64,000 nt of DNA from Lingula anatina. Lineage: Eukaryota > Brachiopoda > Lingulata > Lingulida > Lingulidae. Position numbers and translations under genes: made by a program. Positions 25,527 to 38,217 of this stretch are shown here, in pieces; the stretch's first letter is position 1; each line of letters starts with the position of its first letter. The notes beneath the pieces are model-generated. The model ran no database searches. It was not told where the DNA came from and saw only the letters and a list, made by a program, of their open reading frames with translations. The DNA is taken from assembly GCF_001039355.2 (NCBI RefSeq), contig NW_019775403.1:354789-418788 (forward strand), given 5' to 3'.

Positions 25527-26287
25527 ATGATGAAGTGCATCGCTCTCCTCCTGGCCCTCGCCGCCGTCGCCTACGCCGCCCCAGGCCTGAAGGGATATCC
25601 AGTTGGCTACGGCAGTGGCATCGGTCGCATTGGTGGCTTCGGCATCGGCAAGGGTTTCGGCGGCTTTGGCGGTCTCGGCTACGGAGGTATCGGCGGTTTC
25701 GGCAAGGGCTTCGGCTACGGCGGAATCGGAGGCTTCGGCAAGGGCATCGGATACGGTGGTCTTGGCGGTTTCGGCAAGGGCTTTGGCCTTGGTGGATTCG
25801 GCCTCGGCGGCTATGGCGGTGTTGGTTACGGACTGGGTCTCGGCAAGGTCAGTGGAACTTCATTTTATTATAACAAAAATGGTGCCATTAGTTTTTCACA
25901 TTTGAATTCAAGGTTTTAGTTACTTTTGTTGGAAACAAATTTTCTGAACTTGAGATGGGAAGTTTCTAATTCATCATTTATATGAATTTTATTTGAAGCA
26001 GTCTGTAGAAAACATTTTTCAAATATTCAGTGTGTGTGCGTAATTACATGAAGAAAAAATAAAAAAACAAAGGTAATGCTTAGCGAACGTTAGATCTTAA
26101 TTGAAATCAAAAGGCAAATCCTTTTATAATTCAGTTCATGTATCTTGCTTTCTTTAAACATACAATCTTAAATTATCCTTATTAAAGTTGACTTGCAAAT
26201 AGACCTAACATAATCTTCATAGATTACAAAACTTACATTTTCATGTTCCAGGGAGTTGGCTTTGGTAAATTTGGTCTCCATGGTTAG
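25527..26287 (+). CDS. Secreted Gly-rich repeat protein (118 aa)
   Basis: Exon 1, 25527-25847 (107 codons), and exon 2, 26252-26287 (11 codons plus TAG), join in phase 0. Residues 1-18 (MMKCIALLLALAAVAYAA) are a clear signal peptide. The mature part is repeats of a 10-14-residue unit, GFGKGFGYGGIGG and variants, rich in Gly, Phe, Tyr, Leu, Ile and Lys with no Cys. The start is the first ATG after the TATA box; a second ATG follows directly. Exon 1 is strikingly GC-rich at third positions against AT-rich surroundings, as expected for a highly expressed gene. Such proteins occur among molluscan shell-matrix proteins and among Gly-rich antimicrobial or silk-like peptides, and I cannot choose between these from sequence. 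Two AATAAA signals follow at 26680 and 27111. Confidence 0.9.
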
Positions 26288-26464
26288 ACGTCATGACCGA
26301 AGAAGGTTGAACATAGGCCTAATGGTTAGTTTAGAGATATTAATTTGTTTCTTTGTATACCATTGTACGATTTGTTCAGTTACAATTTTTGCAGTTTGAT
26401 TTGGTCACTGTTGGATTGGAGGTGTTAGCACAAATGTCTTTATTTTCCAAATAACACACACCCT

Positions 26465-26469
<5 letters not shown>

Positions 26470-26538
<69 letters not shown>
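26470..26538. repeat. (CA)n-(GA)n compound microsatellite
   Basis: A CA tract passes into a GA tract of about 20 units, in the 3' flank of the Gly-rich gene. The duplicate at 38150-38211 carries a shorter version with a C run, so its length is variable. Confidence 0.9.
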
Positions 26539-26542
<4 letters not shown>

Positions 26543-26724
26543 AAGAGGATGTGAACTCGAATATAATTTCCTTGAGTAGAAATGCTTAATTTACATGCAA
26601 GCAAAGAACGATGGGCATTTAAAACAATATCGTAAAGATTCCTTTTCTAAATCCTCTTAAGTGGCCTGTGCACATTTTAAATAAAATGAAAACTAGAATT
26701 ATTCACAAGTCATTATTATTGCAG

Positions 26725-26760
26725 GAAATGAACAAGGCCCCAAAGAGGCGTGCATTTTGA
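26725..26760 (+). other. Candidate alternative last exon of the Gly-rich gene
   Basis: TTATTATTGCAG is followed by a 36-base phase-0 frame, EMNKAPKRRAF plus TGA, which could replace the 36-base exon at 26252-26287. It would give a basic tail in place of a Gly tail. It is identical in the duplicate at 38393, but the whole duplicate is nearly identical, so this gives little support. Confidence 0.2.
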
Positions 26761-27110
26761 AGACCCCAGTAGGTTTGCGTGATACTTCAACTATAGTCAT
26801 CATATACATGAACATTCCAAACGACGCTCACGCTGGAAGTTTAACAAATGACGGACAGACTCGCCAGTGCCATCACATCTTGCCTTGGCTATACATTGTT
26901 TTAACTAAAGAAACTCGATCTCTGAACTTTTTAATAAGCCAACCACTTCGTTGAAATGATGTTATTTAGCAAGCGAAGCAATTGAATACTTTGTTTGCTG
27001 TAAAGTCATAACACCAACGGTGATGTCATTAAGTAACATTTTTCCACATTGCTCATCATTGTACGTTTTTTAAATTACCATTATTTAACACGTTTTAAAA
27101 ACAAACATTA

Positions 27111-27116
27111 AATAAA
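27111..27116 (+). terminator. AATAAA poly(A) signal candidate, Gly-rich gene
   Basis: AATAAA 820 bases after the stop codon. An earlier AATAAA at 26680-26685 is an alternative. Which one is used cannot be told from sequence. Confidence 0.35.
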
Positions 27117-27881
27117 CTTACAAAATATGTTAGCTCTTAAGAGTTGTGTCTTTTTACATGCTTTGCAGCATTTTTTGAGGACTTAATTACTAATTTACAC
27201 TCTCCTGAACACTTAATATCTTATTTATTCTTTTACTGTAGCAGTTTTAATTGAAATCGAAAACTTGATGAATTTAAGCATAATTTTATTATTATTTTTT
27301 TTTTTCAAAAGTAAAAGTTCGGCGTTATAGTGATTTCCATTATCGTATCTTACCCGCACAGAGCACTAGCGAACCGATATTAACTCATTCTGGTAACAGG
27401 CCTCATAAAAGATACTTGGGATCTGTATATACAGAAAAAAAATTAAAGTTTCTCGAAGCTATCTCAAGGTTTTTAGCAAGGTTCGCTGTGGAAACACGTT
27501 CTCAGAAGCCCAGCTAGTTTTTATTTTGATGTGGATTTTAACTGACCACCCCCTCACACTGAAAACGGCGTTTGAATAGGTACTGAATGCAGCATCCGTA
27601 TCTCACCGGTCTTGTTGATTTACTTTACAATCTTAATCTAAGGTCACGTCTTATCGCATCGACCCGAGCTCTCTTACTAGAATATGTGAGCTCACGGTGT
27701 TGGGATATTTAGTCTGTTGCAATAAGAAAAACCTCACGACCAGAAGGTGACGGCAGTATCGTATATTGGGATACAGACGCTTTTTTTTTGTGCGCCTGGC
27801 ATTATGGGTAAATTTTAGTGTACTCATTGTGTTAGTTTAGCAATCAACACCTGCTGAACAGTTTCCCATTTCAACAGCAAA

Positions 27882-28867
27882 ATGAATTTCGATGAATTTC
27901 TCAAGATACTTGGCGAGTTCGGTACGTACCAACAACGCAGATACGCTTTGATATGCATGATAACTTTCTACTCAGTATTATCCACATTGGGCATAGTATT
28001 TTACGGGGCCGAGCCAGAACACCATTGTAAAATACCTGCGGCACAGGTAGAACGCGTGACTAGGCTGTATGGAAATGTTACACGTGAAGAGCTTTTAGAG
28101 CTGTTTGTACCGTACACAAAGGAAGGAAAGCGCAGTGGTTGTGAACTGTATCGCGTTGACGAAAAGTACCTGAATTCTACACTTCCTACATTGCCAAATA
28201 GCAGTTTCCCGTCTGCCACACCTGACGAAAATAGAGTTCTAAATGGAAGAATGATAACATTTAATGATTCAGTTAAATCGGTCTTTCATATCCCCTGGAA
28301 TCAAGCTTCTGGAGAGAAGAGGGAAACTTATAACTGCCCCGGACAAAGAGTATACAGCAAGAACATCTATGAATCTACCATTGTTTCTGAGGTAAAAAAA
28401 AAACTGTGCTAGCACCGTGTTTGTTGTTGATCTAGATTTGCAAAAGGCCGCTCAAGAATAAGTGATGCTTTTAAGTGCATGTTGATCAACGTTACGACAT
28501 CTTTTAGAATCGATTAGGCTTATTTTGTGATGTGATGCAGACCAATGAGACTCATCATCACGGCTATTGATCTGTCATATAATTTTTCAGTTTGATCTTG
28601 CGTGTGAGAACGCATGGCAAACCGACACCTGCAGTTCGGTTTTCTACGTCTTTAAACCGCTGGCAATGCTGGTGACGGGATTGCTGTCAGACAGGTGACG
28701 GTTCTGAGGGGCGAATCTGTTACTGATGAAAGATATAAGTGGTGGTGATGATGATGATGATGTTGTTAAACAAAGATTCGGGGCCTTAATGTTGTCAGAT
28801 GTCAGATATGTAGGTTAACGTCAAACGGTATAAGTTTTTTTCATTCACGTCTTCCCACATAGAATGA

Positions 28868-28932
<65 letters not shown>

Positions 28933-31900
28933 CAACTTAAAAGTTAATCACATCCATAAGAAAGAGAAATTTGTTATTTGGTAAGCCAACTGATGCGCCC
29001 CTAATCAGAGTCAGAGATCTAGACAGTAAATGGCAATTTGCCATAATCAATGAAAAGAAGGAGTTTTTTATTATCTTTTTTCTTTACTGCACAGATTCGG
29101 ACGTCGCCCTGTATTCCTGATTGGCATTATAATACTGGTGGCGTCGGGGATTTCATCGGCGTTTGCTCCGAATATGTCGGCGTTTTGTGTCCTTTACGTC
29201 ATCCAGGGCGCCAGTGACTCCAGTATGTTTCTGGCGCTATATACAATGGGTAAGAGTCGAAATCATGTTGAAGTAACTGATCTAATTATATCATATTATA
29301 CCTCTGGCGCAGTTTTCTATTTTAGAAGTCGAACTTTATCACTTTCAATTTGTTATAGGAATGGAATATGTCGGTCCAAGTAAGAGAAAAATCGCTGGCG
29401 TTTTTATGGGTGTGTGTTTTGGATTAGGACACGCCCTTCTAGCCATTGAGGCCTATTTACTTTCCAACTGGCGATATTTAGCTCTGGTGGCGAGCTCACC
29501 CGGTGTCATTTTAATTTTTTCCTGGTTGTAGGTATACTTTCTTTTATAAAACGTTAAATTTGCTGACAGCTAGATTCAATGACGATAAGTAAGCGATACC
29601 GCCATTAACAGTATGTGTATAAACTATTACTAGAACAACTCCTGGAATGAGACGCAGGAACAATTAGAATGTAACCTTTTTTTTTTTTTTGGAATATATT
29701 ATCTACATGTATATTACAGATATATGTCTTCTTTTCATATTACATTTGCTATTTGAAAGATAATTTTAATCGGATAAATATATTTCTTACATGTCTTGAT
29801 AGCTTTCTGTCAGAACCAACGCGATGGTTACTAGCACGTGGCAGGCACGAGGAGGCGAAGAAGATCATTACCAAAGTTGCCGTAGTTAACAAGGTTAAGC
29901 TTGAAGAGGACACACTGGAGCGTCTTTTTAACGAAGGAGACGAGGAAAAGCAGACATCCACACACACTCCTATTGACTTGTTTAGGACTTGGAATAGAGC
30001 TAAATTTGCTTTAATAATGACCACATGCAGGTGGGATAGATGCCACTAAACTGAATAATTAAAAACAATATTTTAATATTTTAAGTTAAAACTTTTTTAA
30101 AGGTGATTTGAGATAGATGTCATGTACATATGTTGGCGGCCATTTTAAATGCTTCTCTAGAAATTGCAAAATATGCTTCGTAGGATTGGACCTACGTTCG
30201 TACCACTCATCAAATATCTTAAAATTTGCTTTTTGAATTTTCTCCGCCCCGCTCTTGTCTGATTGACATTTACAAATATTTCAGCCAGTTTTTTGCAAAA
30301 TAATTTCAGGTTTATTCTCGACTTGACCTACTATGGAATTGTACTTCATTCAGAAGGGCTTGGTGGCAACATATACATTAATTTTGCCTTACTGGGAGCT
30401 GCAGATGTTCCAGGGCTGTTGGTAGCCGTGTTTATTGTAGATAGAGTTGGTCGCCGGAGTATAATTGTTGTGACGTTCTGCATCGGTGGAATTGCCTGTA
30501 TTGTGTCAGGCTTGCTTCCTACAGGTAACTTAAAGGACTGAGTAACTGTCTTAACATAAGTTATCTCGGTAGGGACGCTTGTGCGTCACACATTATTCAT
30601 TACAAAGTTTGTATTCTGATCCCCTGATTTAACTTTAAAATGAATGCAAATTTAATGCTACTATCTTTGCTTAAAAGAAAAATGTATTTTATTGATGCAG
30701 AGAGCTACCTCTGTCTCCTTGGCCATTTAAAAATGATTCTGTAAATTGATGTCCATCGGACACTTCCAGATTTACAGTGGCTGATAATAACAATGGCTGT
30801 GATAGGGAAGATGATGGTCTCTGTCACGGGAAGTGTAATGCTAATGTTAACAGCTGAGGTTTATCCCACTGTAGTAAGGTAATTAAGTGATGAGATCGTT
30901 AATCATGACGAGCCGATTATATCCATTCCAACGATTTAATTTGTTATAAAAGTTATGTTGAAAGTTATAGTCAGGTTGTATAATGAAGAGTACACTAATT
31001 TTATTTAAGATATGAATCCAAGCACACACCGTGAAATGCAAACTGAGCTACACAAGAACTGAATTAGTATTTAACAGGCGTCCATTACATAGGTTCGCAT
31101 CTTTCTTATTATTCCTTTTCCAAAGGCACGTGATGAAGTTCCATCTGCTTACTTGCTCCAAATATTAGGTTTCCTCCGGATATGTTTTAAATTTTAATCT
31201 CTTTTTTTTTTTCACAGGCAGTCGGGAATCTCCCTCACTGTGTCCGTGGCCAGATTAGGTGCCGCTGTGGCACCACAAGTCCTAGCCCTTGGCCGGATGT
31301 ATTCGCCTTTGCCATTCATCATTTTGGGGTCCCTTGCTGTTGGCAGCGGCTTGTTGGCCTTATTACTACCCGAAACTCTTGGGAAGTCGCTCCCACAGAC
31401 TATAGAGGAATGGGATGCCAGACTTAATCATGGCAGGTAACTACTGGTATATAGTTTTGGCGATGCAGGGCTGGGCTGAGGCAGGCGGGGCCTGGACATA
31501 TCTGAAATTCCCTTTAACCCCTTTTACACTGGTTATAATTTTTACCGCTTGGGGACGAATTTTCGTCCAATATTACCCTAAAAAGTTGGATCTTTGACAA
31601 ATTTTGATGGTCATCACCAAAATCAAAAATCATTGTTAATGAACTTAATATATTTCAGCCTTTTTCTTTTGATACATATACTTGTGTTACATATATTTTT
31701 TATAGGTCACACTTCAACCTTAGGCTGATAAACAGATTTTGACCAATGGCCGTTTACGATAAGTCAGACCAAGACATATTTGTTTTGATTGTTCTTTTCT
31801 TTCCTTTTCTAGCCTTAAGTTTACTGTGGACCACGAGAGCGTTGACCGTCAAACTGGTGAAGAGTTGAAAGACCTAAGTAATGACAGTGTTGCCGTTGAC

Positions 31901-31963
31901 AGTAAACGTGCCGATGGAGCTGAGGGCTTGGAACTCGGAGCCCGTAATGTGACAAATATTTAG
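27882..31963 (+). CDS. SLC22-type organic ion transporter A (619 aa)
   Basis: Nine exons: 27882-28391, 28591-28694, 29095-29249, 29359-29527, 29803-30030, 30310-30524, 30770-30878, 31218-31436, 31813-31963 (TAG). All join in frame, giving 619 residues. It starts MNFDEFLKILGEFG with TM1 and a large extracellular loop with Cys residues and N-glycosylation sites. Then come the family block STIVSEFDLACENAWQ, the MFS loop SDRFGRRP, LALVASSPG, TRWLLARGRHEEA, a second-half DRVGRR loop, and LPETLGKSLPQTIEEWD near the end. This is the standard 12-helix SLC22 pattern. The family moves organic cations, anions or carnitine-like zwitterions across the plasma membrane, but the substrate is not predictable. 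AATAAA at 32343-32348 ends the gene. It is first of three local paralogues. Confidence 0.95.
28870..28930. repeat. (TA)n microsatellite in SLC22 A intron 2
   Basis: About 30 uninterrupted TA units between exons 2 and 3. Confidence 0.95.
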
Positions 31964-32342
31964 CCCATCACCCCATCTTCATGTATTACAACCGCTGTCA
32001 ATAGTCATGTTTGGCTAACTAAAATAGTCTGGTAATCGGTGTACTGAGACTGAGATTAATCAATGTTTACGTATCTAGTTCTTTTTAGATATTACTTTGC
32101 TTAATTTTAAAAGTATAATTCTTATTGGTTAGCTTAAAATTAACGTGTATTTCAGTTTGGTTCAAGGCATTTGGGCAATTTGTACTGTCAAGAATATATT
32201 TTAACTAGTACGTCGTACACAAGTATTATTTTATAATTTTTTTATGACGTTTATTGACCATGAAAATGACATGTTCCCTGCGAAGGAATAGCCTTACTTA
32301 AAATCATGTCAAATAGACCGAATTTCTAATACACTGAAACTC

Positions 32343-32348
32343 AATAAA
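32343..32348 (+). terminator. AATAAA poly(A) signal of SLC22 A
   Basis: Canonical signal about 380 bases after the stop codon, in AT-rich sequence. Confidence 0.55.
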
Positions 32349-32820
32349 ATGTTTTATGTGTTTTAAACTTCTAGCAACGTCTGTAGTAATTTGTGCAGAT
32401 ATTTACTACGATCAGCATTTTTCTTGTAGTTCACTTCATCTGGATGGATCTGTCATAGTTAAGTGTGAAATGATCAAATAATCACGAGCTTAAAATTCGC
32501 GAGCTGATCTGAGCTACAGGTACTATTTCGAGTCACGTTTTACTTTATACTTTTTACACCTTAAGATCAATTCTCAATACGAATACAACTGGTATAACTC
32601 TCTTAGCCTGAGTGGTTTTACATACTTTTAAACTCATTTGTGCTCCATCACTACTTCATGCGTCCAAGGAGTAAAAGGCATCTTCAATTGCTGTTTTGTA
32701 TGTAATTCGTTCACTGGACCACTTCACTGCCTAATGCATTGTGACCACGTGCATAGCGCATCGCTCTTCTGTTAATCTAACAGTGGTATCTGCAACAAGT
32801 TTTTTTTTATGATGCAACAT

Positions 32821-33400
32821 GGAAGTCCGCTTCAGATTACTGTAAGGCCAAACCTGGATGAGATGTAAATGATTTGCCAATTTCGTACATGGAGGCAAGA
32901 AATGCAACATACTTAGTCGGTGTCACCGTAACGGCTGCCTTTATCACTTCTAAACAATTAAAATATTCTAAATATTTTATGAAATGTAGTGAAAATAACA
33001 CCACAGCCAGACAATTTTGACATCTTATGTGACAATTAACCTCATTTTAACAGGTTTTTAAAACTGACCAATCAGAGGACTAGTTATGAGTAATGAAGAA
33101 CAGCAGTAAANGGAAGTCAGCTTCAGATTTCTGTAAGGCCAAACCTGGATGAGATGTTAATGATTTGCCAATTTCGTACATGGCGGCAAGAAATGCAACA
33201 TACTTAGTCGGTGTCACCGTAACGGCTGCCTTTATCACTTCTAAACAATTTAAAATATTCTAAATATTTTATGAACTGTAGTGAAAATAACACCACAGCC
33301 TGAAAAATTTGACATCTTATGTGACAATCTCCTTTTTAACAGGTTTTAAAACTGACCAATCAGAGGCCTAGTTATGAGTAATAATGAAAGACAGGAAACT
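32821..33400. repeat. Tandem duplicate of about 290 bp split by a single N
   Basis: 32821-33110 and 33112-33400 are near-identical (both begin GGAAGTC, then GCTTCAGATT), with a few substitutions and indels. The lone N at 33111 between them suggests a scaffold join with overlapping ends that were not merged, although a true tandem repeat is possible. Confidence 0.8.
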
Positions 33401-33450
33401 ACATGCATACTATACATAATAGGGCACTGTAACTGACCAATCAAAGGCTA

Positions 33451-33665
33451 AGGGCGCATTCCCATAGATTTTAGATCGATCTATCCCCGTGGGGAGTCTC
33501 ACTAGATTACTGTCAAATAATCCGGCTTAAATGTCCGTCCCGCCTACTACATGCTGTAAGGGGGTAATTAACTTTCGTGCCCGCTCGGCTGACAGCTATT
33601 TAGCGTGAACCCCCAGGGAGTTAGGTCGATCTAGTTGGATCGATTTAATCTCTGGGAATGGGGTC
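33451..33665. mobile_element. MITE copy 2 (same family as 10005-10219), TA flanks
   Basis: Starts AGGGCGCATTCCCATAGATT and ends with an inverted copy (reverse strand GACCCCATTCCCAGAGATT). TA lies directly outside both ends (33449-33450, 33666-33667), consistent with a TA target. It is alignable over its full length with the copy in the endophilin-B intron, at roughly 90% by eye. Confidence 0.8.
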
Positions 33666-33809
33666 TAAGAATTTTACGAAGGGTATAATAATTCAAATTT
33701 TGTCTTTCTCAATATAACTGTTTTACATAGGGTGTCATAGGCTGAGGTAGGCGAGGCACTTGATCTCCCAATGTGAAAGACCCAAGTGAAGAGGTCTCGA
33801 TCCACTTCA

Positions 33810-36800
33810 CTATGTTGCAATTTGGTCACTTTTCATATTTTCAAGTTCCACTTCGTCAGCGTCTCTTTCATCTTTTTGCGCTTGATTTTTCAAACTGGAA
33901 AGATAAAACAACAAAAAGAGCGTAAATTTCATACAGAAAGGAGCCAAAGTACCCACATTTCAAATATTGAATTGTTATGAAGTCCGATAGACAATAGGAG
34001 ACTTTAAGGAAATACAGTGATAATTACAAATGGACATATATTACTTTCACAGAAATGTTAAGGAATTGCGTGTTGGGAACCTAAGACTACATGTAACAAT
34101 ACAATCGGAAACACTCTTCTTGACGTTTTTAACGTATAATATGCATGTTTACAGCTGTGGAACAGGTTAATATTAAGTACAGGAAAACTTAAATATATAA
34201 TAAACCATTCAATAATTAAAAGGCAAGTTACAATGGCAAATAACTTGAAACTGTAAATATATATATATTCTTTAAAATCAATAGACATTGCCCGTCGGTC
34301 ATAAGCACTAGTTTATTTTTTAAAATAGCCACCAGTTAAAGGGAAGCGGGGCAAGAATAGATAAACTGCTTTCGTAGTTCTAATTTGAATGACAATAAAA
34401 TCACTACCTCCTGCCGTTGAGTTCTATATCCCATGCCTCTAAAGTATGTAACAGTGGCTTTCCTCGGGTCTCCGGGAGGAAAAAAGACACAAATCCTCCA
34501 GTTATGGCCAAGGAACCAAGTATGATGAAGGGCAGTGGCTGATATATAGTTTTGAGAAATAAAATTTGTGAGGCTAGAACACTTCCCATTCTGCCAAAGG
34601 AAACACAGAAGCTAAGGCCAGTGTGTCTGAAAATAGAAGATTAATTCCATCAACACGAATTTGACCCAAAAAGAATTTTAAAAGTTTTTTTTTAAAGCAA
34701 GGAAGTTTAGAAGATTATTTCCATCAACACAAATTGACCCAAAAAGGATTTTTAAAGTATTTTAGGCAAAGACAGGTAATCACGAAGCTTAAGCAAAATA
34801 ATTTGGTCGGCCACCTGAAGTGTGTTATACATGTAAGTACAACACAAGGAAAGAAAAGCGATAGATAGATTTGAATAACTAAACACCACTCACTCTAATC
34901 TCGCAATGTTGTTTCAGTTAACAATCAGCAAGCTGATTAGTGGATTTATAGAATTCCAAATACCAAACAATAGTGTACCTTATAACAGTGGGAAAGACTT
35001 CTGACACGACGAGGTCATTGAGTGCACCAGCTGCGCAGATCAGCATTTTACCAGCTACTGCTGATACAATGACTAACCACTGGAAATCTAAAACGAACAT
35101 CATGATTCGTGTTAATTTACTACCTGATCATTTTTCGAATTTCAATTTTAATTTAATATCGTGGTTTTGAGATCTTTGATACTTCACATACGCATATTCA
35201 TACGCAATATGATACAAAAAATGATATGTTACTTGGATTCGTATGAGAATAAAACATTATCCTAACAAAACAAAATCAATTTAGGTCAAATAACTTTGAT
35301 ATGTGGAGGACCGAAATAAAGTGTTTTCCCTTTCTGAAAAAGCACTGATGAGTTTAAAGTACATTCACACACTGGACAATAGAAGTGTCACCCCTACTGA
35401 ACCAATACTTTGGGGGAGATAAATGGCTGTGGAATGATATGCTTCTGGTATCATTTTATTAACATCAGATTTCACAAAAAAACCAACTATACAATTCCAT
35501 GGTACAGCGGTTTTATACTCATTTGTCACATTATAAGTAGACCAGGCATCATAATTACTCAAGATCTACCTACTTTGATTACTCTGATTCAGGGGGTGAC
35601 ACTTATATTGTACATGTACATGTTACCAACCTTTGGGTATCAAACCAGACGCTATGCAGGCTAAACCACCAAAGAATAAAGTAGAGACCAGTAGTTTTCG
35701 TCGTCCAGTTTTATCAAGAATGATCGAAGAAAGTACTACAATTGGCAAATCTGCGGCGCCCAATAAGGCGAAGTTCAGGTAATTATTGCCTCCCAATCCC
35801 TGAGCATTTAAGGCAAGTCCGTAGTAGGCCACAGCGAATGAAAGTCTAAAACGTAATCGTTCCTCTTTTGTTAATTGTAAACACATTGTAAAATATACAC
35901 TATAAATATATACGTTTCAACCTTCTATTGTGTATCAACACGCAAACATCTTTAACTTTTGTGGCTAGAAGTTAACATAAGCACCGTAGAGCAGTTTAAA
36001 ATATTCTACAGATTAACGAAGAAAAATTATCAAAGGCAATATAATACTATTATATACAAAATATTAATGTAAAACTGCTCAGCCAAAAATAAAGGTCAGT
36101 TACGATAATTCAATACAATTAATATTAATTTCATTTGACTTTTTAAAGATATTTTAAACAAATTTATTTCTACAATAATGATATATATACAAAATAAATA
36201 GATTCAAAGCAGGCGGCACGTTGCCACAGCATTATGTGTTCGCCTGCGTTTTAATTAATCGTAAATAAATGGATTAATTATGATTATGTAAAAGTAATAA
36301 TAATGCGTTATTATAATTTATAGTAAATAAATGAATTAATTACGATTACATAGAAATAATAATAATAATAAGTGTGATAATACTATTAGTACTCATATTA
36401 GTATTAGTGAGAGCAACAGGGAAGGGGGCCTAGGCACGGGGAGATGTATGCGGGAAGTGATAGACTAGTAGATCAGTTGATCAGGAGAGGGAGACGGGTG
36501 GGTGGACTTGTCAAAGCATTTAAACGTTATCAATTAAAAATGTCGAAACAATTTCAAAGACTTTTTTTAAAAGATATCCATTCTGTTTCTGTCTGACTAA
36601 TAAACATCGCAGAAAAAGCGGACAGTATGTCCATACAAATTTCTTACCTGCAAAACGCAAGCTTTAAAGTCAGAACAGTTCTCTTCCAGATCCTGAACAG
36701 ATTCAGCTGAGAGTGTTTTTGTTTGTTTTTCCTCATCTCCCTCTTTTACAGGCCGCTCCCTTGTATCTTCTCCTAATTTGATCTTGTTTATTCGTGCTGC

Positions 36801-38164
36801 TTTAGTGATTATTCTTTTAGCCTCTTTGTGTCTACCTCGTGATAGCAACCATCTCACCGACTCGTTGAAAACACTGGTGTGCAAAAAATAATAATAAATA
36901 AATAAATAAATTGGTAATAACAATAAAATAAAATGCACTTTAGCTTCACTGCAGGAATTGGATTCTTCCGTTTCAATCATGCATTAAAATAATAATATAA
37001 GTCTAACTAAATTTATTGCTAAAGTACTGATATAAATGTTCCAACCAAGCCATACTTACAAATAGAAGAATATAATAATAACAGCGGGTGAACAAGCTAC
37101 CAAAGCCAGATAGCGCCAATTTCTGAATAAATATAAGGATATTGCCATGCCCATTCCTATTAATTTTCTGTACTTTGTTCCCACCAGTTCCATACCTAGT
37201 GGTGCGAAAGGGACGTAATCATTCGCACATGATCCACTTTAAAATTCATATGCAGTTTGTCAATTGATTTTCACCTTGAAATAGCAATGCATTTTAAAAC
37301 ATATTTTGGTCATCATGGACAACATAGGCCGGGGGTACTCTAGTGAGTTATACGGCCTGCACTTTAATAAGAGATAGGAGGTCTGTTTGCTCAAAGATGT
37401 GTCACAGTTTAGAAAATGAAATAACTGCCCTTACTTACCCATTGTATAAAGTGATATGTACATGCTGGAATCACTGGCACCTTGAATAACATTGAGAATA
37501 CAGAAAACCGCCATATTTGGAGAAAACGCTAACCCAATCCCAGAGGCTGCCAATACTACAACACTTCCCAGGAAAATAGGCCTACGTCCAAACCTGAAAA
37601 ACTGTGTAGTTTATTTCTCAAATATGTGCTTTCTTGGCAGTTGAAGAAATGCCCATTTGGAATAACATGTACAATGTATTACGTTACCTGTCTGACAGAA
37701 TCCCTGACACCAATATTGCCACCAGTTTACCACCAAAGAAAACGGAACTGCACGTGCTCAGCTGCCACGCGTTGTCGCACGTGAGGTCATACTGAAAATA
37801 TCAAGTGGAACAAATGGGTATAAGAGAATAAATGAACTGACACCTTTTAGGAGAATAATTTATCGTTATTAAAGTTGACTTGCAAATAGACTCAACATAA
37901 TCTTCATAGATTACAAAACTTACATTTTCACGTTCCAGGGAGTTGGCTTTGGTAAATTTGGTCCCCATGGTTAGACGTCATGACCGAAGAAGGTTGAACA
38001 AAGGCCTAATGGTTAGTTAGAGATATTAATTTGTTTCTTTGTATACTGTTGTACGATTTGTTCAGTTACAATTTTTGCAGTTTGATTTGCTCACTGTTGG
38101 ATTGGAGGTGTAAGTACAAATGTCTTTATTTGCCAAATAACACACACCCTCACACCCCCCCCCC

Positions 38165-38217
<53 letters not shown>

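Noticed and set aside
25535-25905. Arg-rich and Ala-rich frames within the Gly-rich exon
   Set aside because: Shadow frames of the GC-rich repeat. The Gly-rich frame has the signal peptide and the splice continuity.
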